A DNA stretch of 64,000 bases from Dasypus novemcinctus. Lineage: Eukaryota; Chordata; Mammalia; Cingulata; Dasypodidae. This document shows positions 35,085 to 46,427 of the stretch, one piece after another. The stretch is from the NCBI RefSeq assembly GCF_030445035.2, contig NC_080683.1, forward strand, positions 123,365,225-123,429,224, in the 5' to 3' direction. Position 1 is the stretch's first letter; every line of letters starts with the position of its first letter. Below the pieces are notes generated by a model, which was given only the letters and a program-made list of their open reading frames with translations, did no database searches and was not told the DNA's origin. The position numbers and the translations under genes were made by a program.

Positions 35085-35191
35085 GTGCTTGTGTCGGCAG
35101 CACATACACTAAAATTGGAACAACACAGAGAGGATCAGCCTGGCCCCTGCCCAAGGATGACACGCAAATTCGTGAGGGGTTCCATATTTTT
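35085..35191 (+). pseudogene. U6 snRNA retropseudogene
   Basis: The full U6 length is present: GTGCTTGTGTCGGCAGCACA at the start, then ACTAAAATTGGAAC, CCCTGC, AAGGATGACACGCAAATTCG, and TTCCATATTTTTT at the end. Several substitutions fall in conserved parts, and no TATA box or proximal element stands at the usual distance upstream. It is therefore a processed copy, not a working gene. Confidence 0.9.
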
Positions 35192-35761
35192 TATATAAGA
35201 CCGTTTATCTTCAAAACTGAACAAACATAAGTTAATAGTACAAAATGTTATTATCTCAACAAAAAAAAACCACACAACATTGTACTAAGTGGAGGAGACC
35301 AGACACAGAGTACTACATATTGTATGATTCCATTTATGTGAAATGTAAGTATGAATCAATTTGCAAAGATGAAAGGAGATTAGTGGTTATGTTGGGCTGA
35401 GGAAGGAATGCTAGGGATGTGAAGTCTGCCTTTTTGGAGTAATGAAGTGGTTCTAAAATATTTGAGATGATGAATGTACAACATTGTGATTATACTAAGA
35501 GCCATTGATTATACACTTAGGATAGAATGGCCAGAAACAGCAGCTGTGAACAGTGGGGGAAGCTAGAGAGATGGAGAGGTGGGGAATTTTCTTGTTTGTG
35601 TGTCTGTCTGTTTATTATTTATTATTATTATTGAAATAATGAAAATGCTCTAGTAATGATTGACGTGATGAACACACAACTATGTTGTTATAGCAAATAC
35701 CATTGGTTATACACTTTGGGTGAATTGAATGCTTTATTAATATGTATCAATAATTTTTTTA
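35192..35761 (+). mobile_element. L1 3' UTR joined to the U6 copy
   Basis: From the last U6 base onward the sequence follows the L1 3' UTR of window positions about 280-630, with CAGACACAGAGTACTACATA and GGAGTAATGAAGTGGTTCTA, to about 35520. The part to 35761 resembles another L1 3' UTR version ending near AATATGTATCAATAA. No L1 sequence lies on the left of U6. Confidence 0.7.
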
Positions 35762-36136
35762 GGGAAAACGGACTTTGGCCCAGTGGTTAGGGCGTCCGTC
35801 TACCACATGGGAGGCCCCGGTTCAAGCCCCGGGCCTCCTTGACCCGTGTGCAGCTGGCCCATGCGCAGTGCTGATGCGCGCAAGGAGTGCCCTGCCACGC
35901 AGGGGTGTCCCCCGCGTAGGGGAGCCCCACGCGCAAGGAGTGCGCCCATAAGGAGAGCCGCCCAGTGTGAAGGAGGGAGCAGCCTGCCCAGGAATGGCGC
36001 GGCCCACACTTCCCGTGCCGCTGACGACAACAGAAGTGGACAAAGAAACGAGACGCAGCAAAAAGACACAGAAAACAGACAACCGGGGGAGGGGAGGGGA
36101 ATTAAATAAATAAAAAATAAATCTTTAAAAAAATAA
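35762..36136 (+). mobile_element. DAS SINE, full length
   Basis: Complete copy of the shorter subtype, with CGGCCCACACTTCCCGTGCC in place of the longer body. It is flanked by AATAATTTTT-type duplications near 35750-35761 and 36137-36148. Confidence 0.88.
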
Positions 36137-36160
36137 TAATAATTTTTAAAAAAAGAATAC

Positions 36161-36585
36161 TGTTGAAGGGGCTCAGGTGTACAGTCTCCTTTACTTAGAA
36201 GCTTAGGAGTGTTTGTGGGAGACACAAGGCTGGCTCAGGGAGACAGCACAGATCTGGGGCCAAGGCTGACTGTGAGGTTGAATGGTCGCCCACTTCTCCC
36301 TATACAAGGGGGTGATATAACAGCCCCGTCTCAGCGGTGGGCGTGCGGGTCGGCTGGGATATGGTGAGGGTCTGGGAAACCTGCGGCTCAGGGCAGACTC
36401 GGCCCCTCTTAGGTGGGACAATTCTTGCAAAGCGCACCGCCGTCTTGCTACACAGGAGAAAGTGGCTCCTGGAATCATTTCTGCTGTTGCATGTGGGTTG
36501 CGCCTGCCATGACAACTGCAGTGGAGTAAAGTAAGATCGTCAGCAAGAGACAGGCTTCCTAAAGGACAGAAATTCGGGAGTGAAC
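36161..36585 (-). mobile_element. Possible ERV LTR
   Basis: It has TG and CA ends (TGTTGAAGGGGC and GGAGTGAACA on the + strand), an AGTAAA-type signal on the minus strand near 36190, and a length of 425 bases, all fitting a class I LTR in minus orientation. I could not see a matching flank duplication, so this is tentative. Confidence 0.35.
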
Positions 36586-37290
36586 ATAGCTTGCATTCTT
36601 CTGCTTTGTTCATTAAACTTATTTTTTTCATTTAGAAGACTTTACAGGCCTACTTTTCCATTATCAACAACCACTCCCTAAACAAAAATCTGGGTAATTC
36701 CTTGAATAGATTTTAGGCTGAAAATAACCCAGAGTTCTCCTCCCTCACGCTTGAAATGCACAATAAGTGAAGCGACTGTTTCCCTGGCGCGTCACCCACT
36801 GCTGATCACAAACAGCTCCGCCGAGGACGCCCACGTTTTTTAAGCACTAGCAATTCTGGCCCACCCAGGCCAGCTTCAATTTTAAATGTAAGCTGACTGT
36901 TTTTTTTTTCATTCCACATAAGAAAAATAAGAAATTGCCCCCACTTGGAAGCTGTGCAGAATAGCATCCAGGGTCCCGCTTTTAAGGGCGGCAAGGGGCG
37001 GCGCGGGCATGGCGTGGCTCTGCAGGCATGGGCAGGGGGAGAGCGCTTTCTCTCGCTGCCCTGTGAGGCCTCATTCCAGCAAATGAACTTTCGAGGTGGC
37101 CTCCTGAGCCAAAATGACCTCAGGAATCTGCTAATTGAACCAATTAGTCCATTTATTTAATGCTGGTTCTGGTCTCCTCTGAGGAATTCTCAGAGCCAGG
37201 TGAGATGGGGTGAACTTGAGTAACGGTGGCACGTCGGGGTGAGGCACCCCCCACCGCCTAGGCTCCTCTGGTTATGGAGGCAATCTCCTC
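36586..37290. other. No gene recognised
   Basis: Mixed composition, with nothing identified before the 17-base array. Confidence 0.3.
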
Positions 37291-37707
37291 CATAAGCCAG
37301 TCTACACCATTAGCCAATCTACTCCATAAGCTAGTCTATACCATAAGCCAGACTACACCATGAGCCAGTCTACACTGTAAGCCAGTTTACACCATTAGCC
37401 AGTCTACACCATAAGCCTGTCTACACCACAGGCTGGTCTACACCATGAGCCAGTCTACACTATAAACCAGTTTATACCATTAGCCAGTCTACACCATAAG
37501 CTGGTCTACACCATAGGCCGGTCTACACCATAGACAGGTCTAGACCATAAGTTGGTCTGCACCATAAGCCAGTCTATATCATAAGCTGGTATACACCATA
37601 GGCCAAGTCTACACCATAAGCCAGTCTATACCATAAGCTGTTTTACACCACAGGCAGGTCTATACCATAAGCTGGTCTATACCATAAGCCAGTCTACACT
37701 ATAAATC
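37291..37707. repeat. 17-base minisatellite, about 24 copies
   Basis: The unit CATAAGCCAGTCTACAC repeats in register with scattered substitutions and one 18-base unit (CATAGGCCAAGTCTACAC). Confidence 0.93.
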
Positions 37708-39039
37708 TGCCCACAGAACACACAGTTACTGTCACTGACCTATTGCCCAAGTTGCTAAAAGTCTGGGAAAGTCTTGTAGGGCAATGACCAGTCCTGAGAG
37801 CTGGGCCCCCTCCACGTGAGCGTCCAGTCCTAGGTGTTTTCTGAGAGTCTGGAGTGGCAGGTCCCTGCAGGGGGCTGAGACAGAGCAAAGAGTCAGACGA
37901 CACGTCCCTTTCCTCTGCCACTCCCATTTTACTGGGGACACGGATGGGGAAGAACTCATCCTACCGCTGGGCTTCCGCTGCGGTTCTCCCCCGAACTGTG
38001 GGTGCAAAAGCCAAGCCTTCCCAGCGCTGACAAAGGCGAAGGGGGCAGGGGCATCTGCTCACCACGCAGAGGCCTGCGTTCAGCGCACAGGCCGGAGGTG
38101 GGGCAGGGGGGAAGGAAGGGGGAGAGGGAGAGGGAGGAAGGGAGGAGGACGTAGGAGGGGCCCCTAAACCGCACCTGGACCCCTGTCATCGTCCATAATC
38201 AGCTCCATGCTTGGATTTCCACGGTAGGTAGAACACAGAAGCCTTTTGTGTGCGTGGACCAGACTGAGTTGACTTCTTGTTACCTGCAGCAAAAATGGTC
38301 CTGATTAACATGGATTTTAAGTATGGGTGTGCAGCAGAGTATCTTCTGGACTATCAAAGGAGGGAAATAATTTGCAGTGTTTCAAGGGAGGTGGTGGTGT
38401 TTCATGAGCTTGAGCCCGGGCCTGCTGAAGGGCCTGGCTCAGCTGAAGCTTCCAGAAGGCAGGAGTAGCTCATGGCCACCCCCCAGACCAGAAATCCCTA
38501 ACAGCGGTGGCCCTGCCTCCAGGGGCATTTTGGCAAAGTATGGGCCACGGGGCTGGCCACTGCGGGGGAGGGAGGCTGGCTGCCGGTAGGGAGGGCCAAG
38601 GGTGCTGGGCACGCTCCAAGAATGGTATTCCCGCACAATGGAGAACTGTCCTCCCTCCTGCAAGATCTGGAATGTTCCAAAGGGTGTTCCCGGGGGCTAA
38701 ATGCCCATTTATCTGGACTCACAGCCTAACTTCATTTTTCACAGTAAACACAAAATATTTTGCAAGGTTTCAGAGTCTTCAGAGTACATGACTACCATGT
38801 AAATCAAGGGAAAAGTGCACTTTATTTTATTCAGAATTTCACCGAGGTTCGTTACCACGTTGGAAACTCAGCACTCGTGGCACATTGACATTGTGTGCAG
38901 AATGTTCTGAGCAGAACAGGGCACCGCTTTTGCAGTGTCCCGTCATCATTTCTGGTGACGCTGACTTTTAACCCTTACATAAGACGGTGTAGGACAGATT
39001 CCCCCCCGGGAAGTTAACTACTAAGTATTTTGGACTTCC
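37708..39039. other. No gene recognised
   Basis: Contains a purine-rich tract at 38100-38155 and a short open frame at 38277-38468 without a recognised family. I see no convincing exon. Confidence 0.3.
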
Positions 39040-41000
39040 ACCCACTAGTTCTAGCGTCCATTGATGACTTTTGTCAGAAACAACTATGACGATGATTTTT
39101 GCCAATTGGTGATATTTCAATGCCCATCATTCAGCATTCTGCTGTGCTAGGGCTTCTGCTTCTCCCTTGTATATTTGTGTATTTATCAGTATGGGCTCAC
39201 GAATTCCTAATTGTATTTAATTAGTTATAATGCATTATTATGATTATCTAAAATTTGGCTGTTCAAATTTTCCCAGATTGGCCAGTAGAGAGTCTCTTCC
39301 AGCTGCTCTTCATGGGTCCCATTTTTCTCTAAATACTTTTTTTCTTTCTGACACAAGATGCTCTTGTATCATCTTAAGATACTTCCCTGCATCCACCATT
39401 GAATCATTCATGTCTCTAAGAAGCCATGGCTCCTTTTAGGGGAGAATGGTGCTTAGAATCCAAGACCTGGGCACCAGGTGTGTTCATTGCTGCTGCGGTG
39501 CTATAGTCCCACTCAGAAGACAGTCATGAAATAGATGTGTAAATGCTTCCACACACAGGCAAGCACACGTACACCAGTGTCTGCGTCTCTATCCATATCT
39601 ATGCCTGTGCCTGCACCTGTGTCTGTCCTATAGTCTATGCCTATGCTTATGCTCAGGTATACACCTCCACCTCCACCTCCACCCACACCTCCACCTACAC
39701 TCACGACCACGACCATGACCACGGCCACACCCACACCCACACCTAACCACACCTAACCCACACCTAACCCACACCTACACCCACACCTACACCCACACCT
39801 CCACCTACACTCACGACCACGACCATGACCACGGCCACACCCACACCCACACCTAACCACACCTAACCCACACCTACACCCACACCTACACCTAACCACA
39901 CCTAACCACACCTACACCCACACCTACACCTCCACCCACACCTCCACCCACACTCACGACCACGACCGTGACCACGGCCACACCCACACCCACACCTAAC
40001 CACACCTACACCCACACCTACACCTACACCCACATCTACACTCACACCCACCTAACCCACACCTCACACCTACACCTACACCCACACCTAACCACACCTA
40101 AACCACACCTAACCCACACCTACACCCACACCTCCACCTCCACCCACACTCACGACCACGACCGTGACCACGGCCACACCCACACCCACACCTAACCACA
40201 CCTAAACCACACCTAACCCACACCTACACCCACACCTACACCTACACCCACATCTACACTCACACCCACCTAACCCACACCTACACCCACACCTACACCC
40301 ACACCCACACCCACACCTAACAAATACCTACACTCATACCCACACCTATACTATACCCACACCTAACCCAAACCTACTCTAACACCTAACCCACACCTAC
40401 ACCCACATCTAACCCAACCTATACATACACCCACACCCATACCTACATCCACACCCAACCCACACCTAACTCACACCTACACCCAAACCTATACCCACAC
40501 CCACACCTAACCCACACCCACACCTGCACCACACTTACCACCTATACCCATACCTACACCTACACCCACAACCAAATCTACCCCTCCAGCTCTAGCTACA
40601 CCTATACCTACAGCTATACCCATGCCTACATCCACACCTACAGCTACACCTACACCCAGTTTCACACTTACACCCACACCCATCCCACTCCCACACCTAT
40701 ACCACACTCATACCTGCACCCACACTCACACCTATACCCACACTCACACCTACACTCACAACCACACTCACACCTATACCACACCTATACCCACACCTAC
40801 ACCCACACCCACAGCTACACCTCTACCCTCACACCCACACCCACACCCACTCCCACACTATGCTTTCTCTTCTATTTCTGTGTCTCTAGATGCCTCCAGT
40901 TTGACTACAACTCCACAGGGTTAATTCTAGCTTCCCCCTTTCCTACTTGTGCCTCCTCCCTTCTCAATCTACTCATTTATTTGTACAATGCTCCAGTTGC
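39040..41000. mobile_element. Ancient L1 (L1M type) with an internal tandem array
   Basis: 39040-39500 (CATTGATGACTTTTGTC..., TTTGGCTGTTCAAATTTTCC, GGGCACCAGGTGTGTTCATT) and 40861-41000 (ACTACAACTCCACAGGGTTA, TTCCCCCTTTCCTACTTGTG) match, from memory, one mammalian-wide ancient L1 region that normally carries a short AT/AC microsatellite between these parts. Here that spot is occupied by a 1.3-kb array. Strand not determined. Confidence 0.55.
39543..40860. repeat. CACACCTAACC/CACACCTACAC tandem array, 1.3 kb
   Basis: Short units built on CACACC with CTAAC and CTACAC variants fill the stretch. A longer block, CACTCACGACCACGACC, TGACCACGGCCACACCCA and CACCTAACC, recurs at about 39698, 39808, 39950 and 40146, giving a higher-order pattern. 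The unit contains CCTAACCC but its period is 10-12 bases, not the six of telomeres. Confidence 0.92.
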
Positions 41001-41146
41001 AGCCAACTGCCCCATCACATGGGCCACCTCTGCTCCCAGTCTCCCCACCTGTGCGTCCTGCTCTGCCCCTTGAGCGGGCTAGCCCAGCACTGTCCCTGCC
41101 CCATGCCCTGCCTGCCTCCCTGAATGCTGAGCTTGACACTGCACTT

Positions 41147-41406
41147 CTTTTTTTTTTTAAGGTTTTATTTTTTATTTATTTCTCCCCCCTCCCCCAGTTG
41201 TCTGCTCTCTGTGTCCATTCTCTGTGTGTTGTTCTGTGTCTGCTTGTATTCTTGTCAGCAGCGCCAGGAATCTGCGTCTCTTTTTGTTGCGTCATCTTGC
41301 CGTGTCAGCTCTCTGTGTGTGTGGCACCACTCCTGGGCAGGCTGCACTTTTTTTGCATGGGACGGCTCTCCTTACGGGGCACACTCCTTGCGTGTGGGGC
41401 TCCCCT
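41147..41406 (-). mobile_element. DAS SINE, 5'-truncated
   Basis: It starts at the poly-A side (T-run and TTATTTATTTCTCCC) and stops at GTGTGGGGCTCCCCTT, so the tRNA-like head is missing. Confidence 0.88.
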
Positions 41407-43497
41407 TCTAGTCATTGTCACATGAACGAGTCTTCGGGTTACTGAGATCATCTTAAATCCTGACCTTCCCTCCATGTGTCTGCTGCCCTTCCTAGTTCTG
41501 GACTGCCCAAGCATTTCATGAAGTTAAAGTCAAGTTGTTCATAAAATCCAAAACGTAACAGGGGTGAGTCCCTCCTGTTAATAGAAATACCTTTCCAGGT
41601 GGAATTGATATATTGATCCACACTCTTTGTATGTCGTTGGTCAACTAGCTCCAAACTTACTTTTAATGAATAGCCATCATGAGATATGTTTTCTAATACT
41701 ATGCTAAAACTAAAACACATTTTGTGTATGCATAGTAACCTTTTCAGAAATTAAATGATCTCAGTTTGTGCTAGCATGAATTAGTAAACCTATGCTGCCT
41801 GCTCCTGCTCATTGCTTTCTCGTTGGAGGGGTTGAGTAGCTTGCTCAGAGCACAGCTGGGAAGTGATGGCCTGGAATTTCACCCTGATTTGCAAAACCCT
41901 GAAGCTTTGCTCTTTGCATGGTTCTGGCGTCCGTTTGCGGTGGGTGGGAGGTTATCTTTTTTCTGTTCTTACACTGTGCGCCTTGCGATGGTTGACTCCC
42001 AGTGCCACCTGGCGAGGAGCTGCTGTCCACTTCCCTGGTCAAACCCTGCCTCCTTGCTGCTGGAGGTACTTGGTATATGGGATCAGCAGCCCTAAGCAGG
42101 TGGCTTTAAGGGAGACCATTCCCCACAGGGCGCAAGTCCTCATCCAATCGGCTGGGGCCATAAGAGCCAAGACCTGAGGGTTCTGGAAAAAAGAAGAAAT
42201 TCTGCCTCCAGACCACAACCTCAGCTCCTCTCTGCGTGTCCAGCCTGCTGGTCTCCCTTGGGGATTTCTGACACAAGACCACAATTTCACTCTTATGGAA
42301 TTTCCAGCCTGCTGACCTGCCCGGCAAACCTCGGCTCGGCAGCCCGCGCAGCCACGTGAGCCAATGCCTTCCCAAGAAGGCCCTAATATGTGCACACACA
42401 CCCAGGTGCTGGGCGCCCTTTAACCAGCTACTCTCAGTGCAGGTCTCCAACGCGGCGCGGTCAAGGGCAAGACAAGTTCAATCTGGAGAGCTTGGGAGTA
42501 GCCGAAGCCGCAGCCCCCCAAGGGGCAGGCAGCCATTCTCACAGTGCACCCCTGACCAAGCTGAGATGTACAGACGGAAGCCTGAGTTAGGAAGCAGGCT
42601 GGGTCTCTTCGATAAGGAGCAAACCATTTCTCAGCCCTCCTGTGCGTTGACCTCTCTGTGCCTGTGCCATGCTACCCAATCGCTTTTCGTCTCTCAGAAT
42701 AGCAGTGCTTCCAACATCACGCGCTTCCAGGCAGCTTTGTAGTTCAAGGAGAGCTAAGAAATGTTTGCCGTTGTCGTCTTCTTTTTGACACCTGCCATCT
42801 AAAGCTCACCAGCGCCCCTGAGAGCACGTCCACGCCCTCGATGAAGGCGGCTGTGCTCGGCCAGAGAGAGAAGGGAACGCCAGAGGCTGGGCCGGCCCGG
42901 GGGGGGCTGGCCCGCGGGTTTGGTGGCCTCCTGGGGGTGAGGCGCAGCGTCTCGGGGCTCTCTGGGAAAGGCAGGAGGACGACAAAAGATACTGAGCAGA
43001 GGAGGGTGTGAAGCAACCAGCAGGGGACCCCCCATGGAGGACTCCCGGAGGAGGGGGCGCAGAAGAGGAAGAGGGGGAGGCACAGAAGCACAGCGGGGCT
43101 CCTGGGGGAGCCAGCCCAATCGGTGGCCACCCCGAGCCCACCCAGCAGACCTGGCAGCGCGCAGCGAAGGGGAGAACCGCTGTTCCTGGAAAAGGTGATC
43201 AGAGCGTGAGGTGGGCGTCCCGGGCAGGGCAGGGCCCAGGAGGAGCGGCCCTGGGAGGGCGGAAGACAGGAGGGACGCGGGGCTGGCGCGGAGCCCCTGG
43301 GCGGGCAGGCGTGGACATGGCGGACCAGGCCAGCCTTGCCAGCCGCCACAAGGCCAGGGGTTCTGGAGGTCAGTACGCCACAGGCCAGCCCATTGTCCCC
43401 GGAAGCCGGCCTGGGGGCGGGGCCCGTGCCGTTCGGCCCCCCACCAGCTCCACCCCGCGTTCCATGGTGGGAGCGGGATATAAGTTAAATTATTCTC
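41407..43497. other. No gene recognised; GC-rich at 42800-43480
   Basis: 42200-42370 faintly resembles a MaLR end (TCCAGCCTGCTGAC, CACGTGAGCCAATGCCTT). The rest shows no gene, RNA or clear repeat. Confidence 0.3.
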
Positions 43498-43615
43498 TCT
43501 CCTTCCTTATTTTATCTACCTATCGTCTATCTATCTATCTAATCAATCATCTATATCTATCTATGTAATATATCAAATTAACCATCCATCAATCTATTTA
43601 ATTAATCGATCTGAG
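43498..43615. repeat. TATC-type microsatellite
   Basis: Imperfect TATC/ATCT and AATC units. Confidence 0.8.
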
Positions 43616-43694
43616 CATCCATCTTTCCATACTGGCTTATTGAATAAAATGTGCTGAACACATCATCAGTTTGGTGTGTTTTAGTGCCTTGGAT

Positions 43695-44133
43695 TTCTTT
43701 TTTTTTTAAGATTTATTATTTATTTATTCACTCATTTATTTATTTATTCATTTCTCTCCCCTTCCCCCCGCCCAGTTGTCTGCTCTCTGTGTCTATTTGC
43801 TGCATGTTCTTTGTCCACTTCTGTTGTCAGCGGCATGGGAATCTGTGTTTCTCTTTGTTGCGTCATCTTGCTGTGTCAGCTCTCCGTGTTTGGGGCGCCA
43901 TTCCTGGGCAGGCTGCACTTTCTTTCGTGCTGGGTGGCTCTCCTTACGGGGTGCACTCCTTGCATGTGGGGCTCCCCTACGCGGGGGACACCGCTGAGTG
44001 GCACGGCACTCCTTGCGCGCATCAGCACTGTGCATGGGCCAGCTCCACACGGGTCAAGGAGGCCCGGGGTTTGAACCCTGGACCTCCCATGTGGTAGACG
44101 GACTCTCTATCAGCTGAGCCATGTCTGCTTCCC
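43695..44133 (-). mobile_element. DAS SINE, full length
   Basis: Complete minus-strand copy from a T-run to GCAGACATGGCTCAGCTGAT. Its head has GCTCAGCTGATAGAGA in place of the common GCCCAGTGGTTAGGGC, so it is a different head subtype. TAGTGC(C/T)TT-type duplications lie at 43682-43690 and 44135-44143. Confidence 0.88.
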
Positions 44134-45019
44134 TATAGTGCTTTTATTAATAGCTTTTGTGAGATATAATTTCCACACTGTAACATTTATCTCTTTTAAT
44201 TCTACTACTAGTAATTGGTAGTGAACTTATAGGGTTTTGCAACCATCACCAGGATCTTATTTGAGGGCATTTTTGTCATTTCGGAAGGATTCCTGGTGCC
44301 ATTTGCTGTCACTCCCTGCCCCTCTCAGCTCCCGAGCCGCTGTAGACACGCCTGTTCCACCAGTTCATGTACATGGATTCCGGATAAGCGGGCAGGCTTT
44401 TGCAACTGGCTTCCTGCACTCAGCAGACTGTTTTTGAGGCTCGCCCAGGTTGCATCACACATCAGTAGTTTTTACCCTTTTGTTGCAGAATACGATTCCA
44501 TTGTGTGGCTATACCATCACTTGTTTATCCCTTAATCAGCTGTTGGACATTTGGGTTATTTCCTCTCCTTTTTTGGCTCTTATGAACAATGCTGCCGTGG
44601 CCATTTGTGTCATATCTTAGTCTTTGTGTGGAAATAGGTTTTCGTTTCTCCTGAGTAAACGCCTAGAAGTGAAATTGCTGGGTTATATGATAAATGTGGA
44701 TTTAACGTTTTAAGCCAGCTTCTTTTCTCAGAGGTTGCACCTCTTTACATTCCCCCCAGCAGTGTCCGAGCATTCCAGCCGCCCAGCACCCTTGCCGGTA
44801 CTTGTCGCTGGTTGTCTTCGTCCTTATCGCCCTTCCAGTGGGTGTGCAGCAGAATTTCAGTTTGGTTTAGCTTTGCATTTCCTAATGACTAGTGAGGTTG
44901 AACACGTTTTTGTGTGCTTATTAATCTCTTGTATATCTTTGGTGAAATGTCCATCAAATCTTTTTTCCATTTTAAATTGGATTATTTGTCTTATTATTAA
45001 ATTGAATGAATTCTTTTTT

Positions 45020-45293
45020 TCATCCCCCCATCCTCGTGGCATTTTGTTTGCTTGCTTGCTGTCTGCTCTTTGTGTTCATTTGCTGCGTGCTCTTCTGTGT
45101 TTTTGCTTGTCTCCCTTTTTTGTTGTTGTTGTTGTGTCACCCTGCTGAGTCAGCTCTCTATGGCGCCTGAGGGACAGGCGGCTCTCCGCAGCGTGTGGGC
45201 GAGCCTGCCTTCACAAGGAGGCCCCAGGACATGAACCCAGGGCCTCCCATATGGTGGACGGGAGCCCAACTGATGGAGCCACAGCCGCTTCCC
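45020..45293 (-). mobile_element. Old DAS-type SINE
   Basis: Diverged minus-strand copy ending in GCCGCTTCCC at the head side, with a B-box-like stretch at CATGAACCCAGGGCC. Flanks TTGAATGAATTC and TTAATGAATTTT look like a target duplication. Confidence 0.7.
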
Positions 45294-45428
45294 TTAATGA
45301 ATTTTTTATATGTTCTAGATACTAGTCCTTTATCAAGTGTATGAATTGCAAAAGTTTCTCCGATCCGGTGGACTGTAGTTTCATCTTTTTAATGGTGTCA
45401 GGAAAGCACACATTAAAAACAATACTAA

Positions 45429-45513
45429 GGTAGAGGATGTCATTCAGTGGTTGAGCACCTGTTTCCCATATACAAGGTCCCCGGTTCAATCCCAGGTACC
45501 TCCTTAAAAAAAA
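45429..45513 (+). mobile_element. Single tRNA-like SINE head with A tail
   Basis: An 85-base unit with CAGTGGTTGAGCACCTG, the B-box-like GGTTCAATCCC and an A-rich end. It is a short SINE lacking the DAS body. Confidence 0.7.
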
Positions 45514-45760
45514 GAGTCTCTGTTGACAATAATTTTTTTCTTTCAACACTAATTATTTCATCCAGCTGCCTTCTTGCTTCCATGGTTTCTCATGAGAATT
45601 GCACTGTTTTGCTCAGGAAGAGGCAGAAACTGTAAATGCTATGCAAAGGCAGCTTTTTTTAATCAAATGAGTTTGTGGTTTTATCAAATGATTGTAACAA
45701 CTGAGCAATCACAAAAGAAAAGAGTCAATTAAAGACATAAGAAAGAATGAAAGTATATAC

Positions 45761-46427
45761 AACCACTCACCAAATCAGGGGAAAATATAACATCTGGTCT
45801 TTCACGAGCCCGAGCCCGGGAAGTCCCTTCAGCAGCGCATCAGAGTCCTGATTGGAAAAATGACCCCAGGCAGAGCGTCCCTCCCCTGGGGTGAGACTCC
45901 AACCGGCAACCAGAAGGGCTCCACTTTCATAAGAAGCAAACCTGTGATGGACCTCAGGGTGGTCAAGCAACTCGTGAGTTGTCAGCTCCCTTCAGAACAA
46001 GCCCGTCTCCAGGGGAATGGCCAGTCCCCCCAGGAAGGACACCGTGTCCCAAAGTGCTCTAGTCTATAAATGGGTCAGTAACTAAAAACTATAGGCGCAC
46101 AGAGGTTCAGTGCTCAGTATTCACCATCGTAGACAGTTACTATGATTCCTTGGAAAAAACAGAACCTACAGAGCAGGGACCCATGTGCAGATGCCCCTGT
46201 GTTTGTACTCAGCAAAGAGAAGTTCAAGCATAAATCCTTCATGGGAAATGGATCTCTGGTCACTGATTAACTCAGAGCTACATTTTAGCGAGTGGACAAT
46301 TCTTAACCCATTGTGGATAATATACTTTATAAGGATTACATATCAGGCACTTAATCTTATTGGGAAGCCCTTGTACATACATGTTGCCTTTCTCTTGCAG
46401 TTCTCAGAAAGCTCTTCTTGTCCTCAT
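45761..46427. other. No gene recognised
   Basis: It could be internal sequence next to the LTR that follows, but I see no coding similarity. Confidence 0.3.

Larger units (their letters stand above)
44134..45760 (-). mobile_element. Old L1 (L1M) pieces
   Basis: 44140-45350 is the reverse of an old L1 3' UTR and ORF2 end, with CATTGTGTGGCTATACCATC and GTTGGACATTTGGGTTATTT. From 45514 onward the reverse of L1 ORF1-like sequence appears (TTCTTGCTTCCATGGTTTCT). It is interrupted by SINEs at about 45020-45293 and 45429-45513. Confidence 0.65.

Noticed and set aside
35085-35191. Working U6 gene
   Set aside because: No upstream TATA box or proximal element, several changes in conserved positions, and direct fusion to an L1 tail.
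37291-37707. Possible CRISPR-like array
   Set aside because: Units follow each other without spacers, in a mammalian genome; it is a minisatellite.
38277-38468. Small protein of 63 residues
   Set aside because: No family, no conserved context and no initiation or splice evidence; it may be chance.
39543-40860. Possible interstitial telomere
   Set aside because: CCTAACCC occurs, but the period is 10-12 bases and uninterrupted CCCTAA hexamers are absent.
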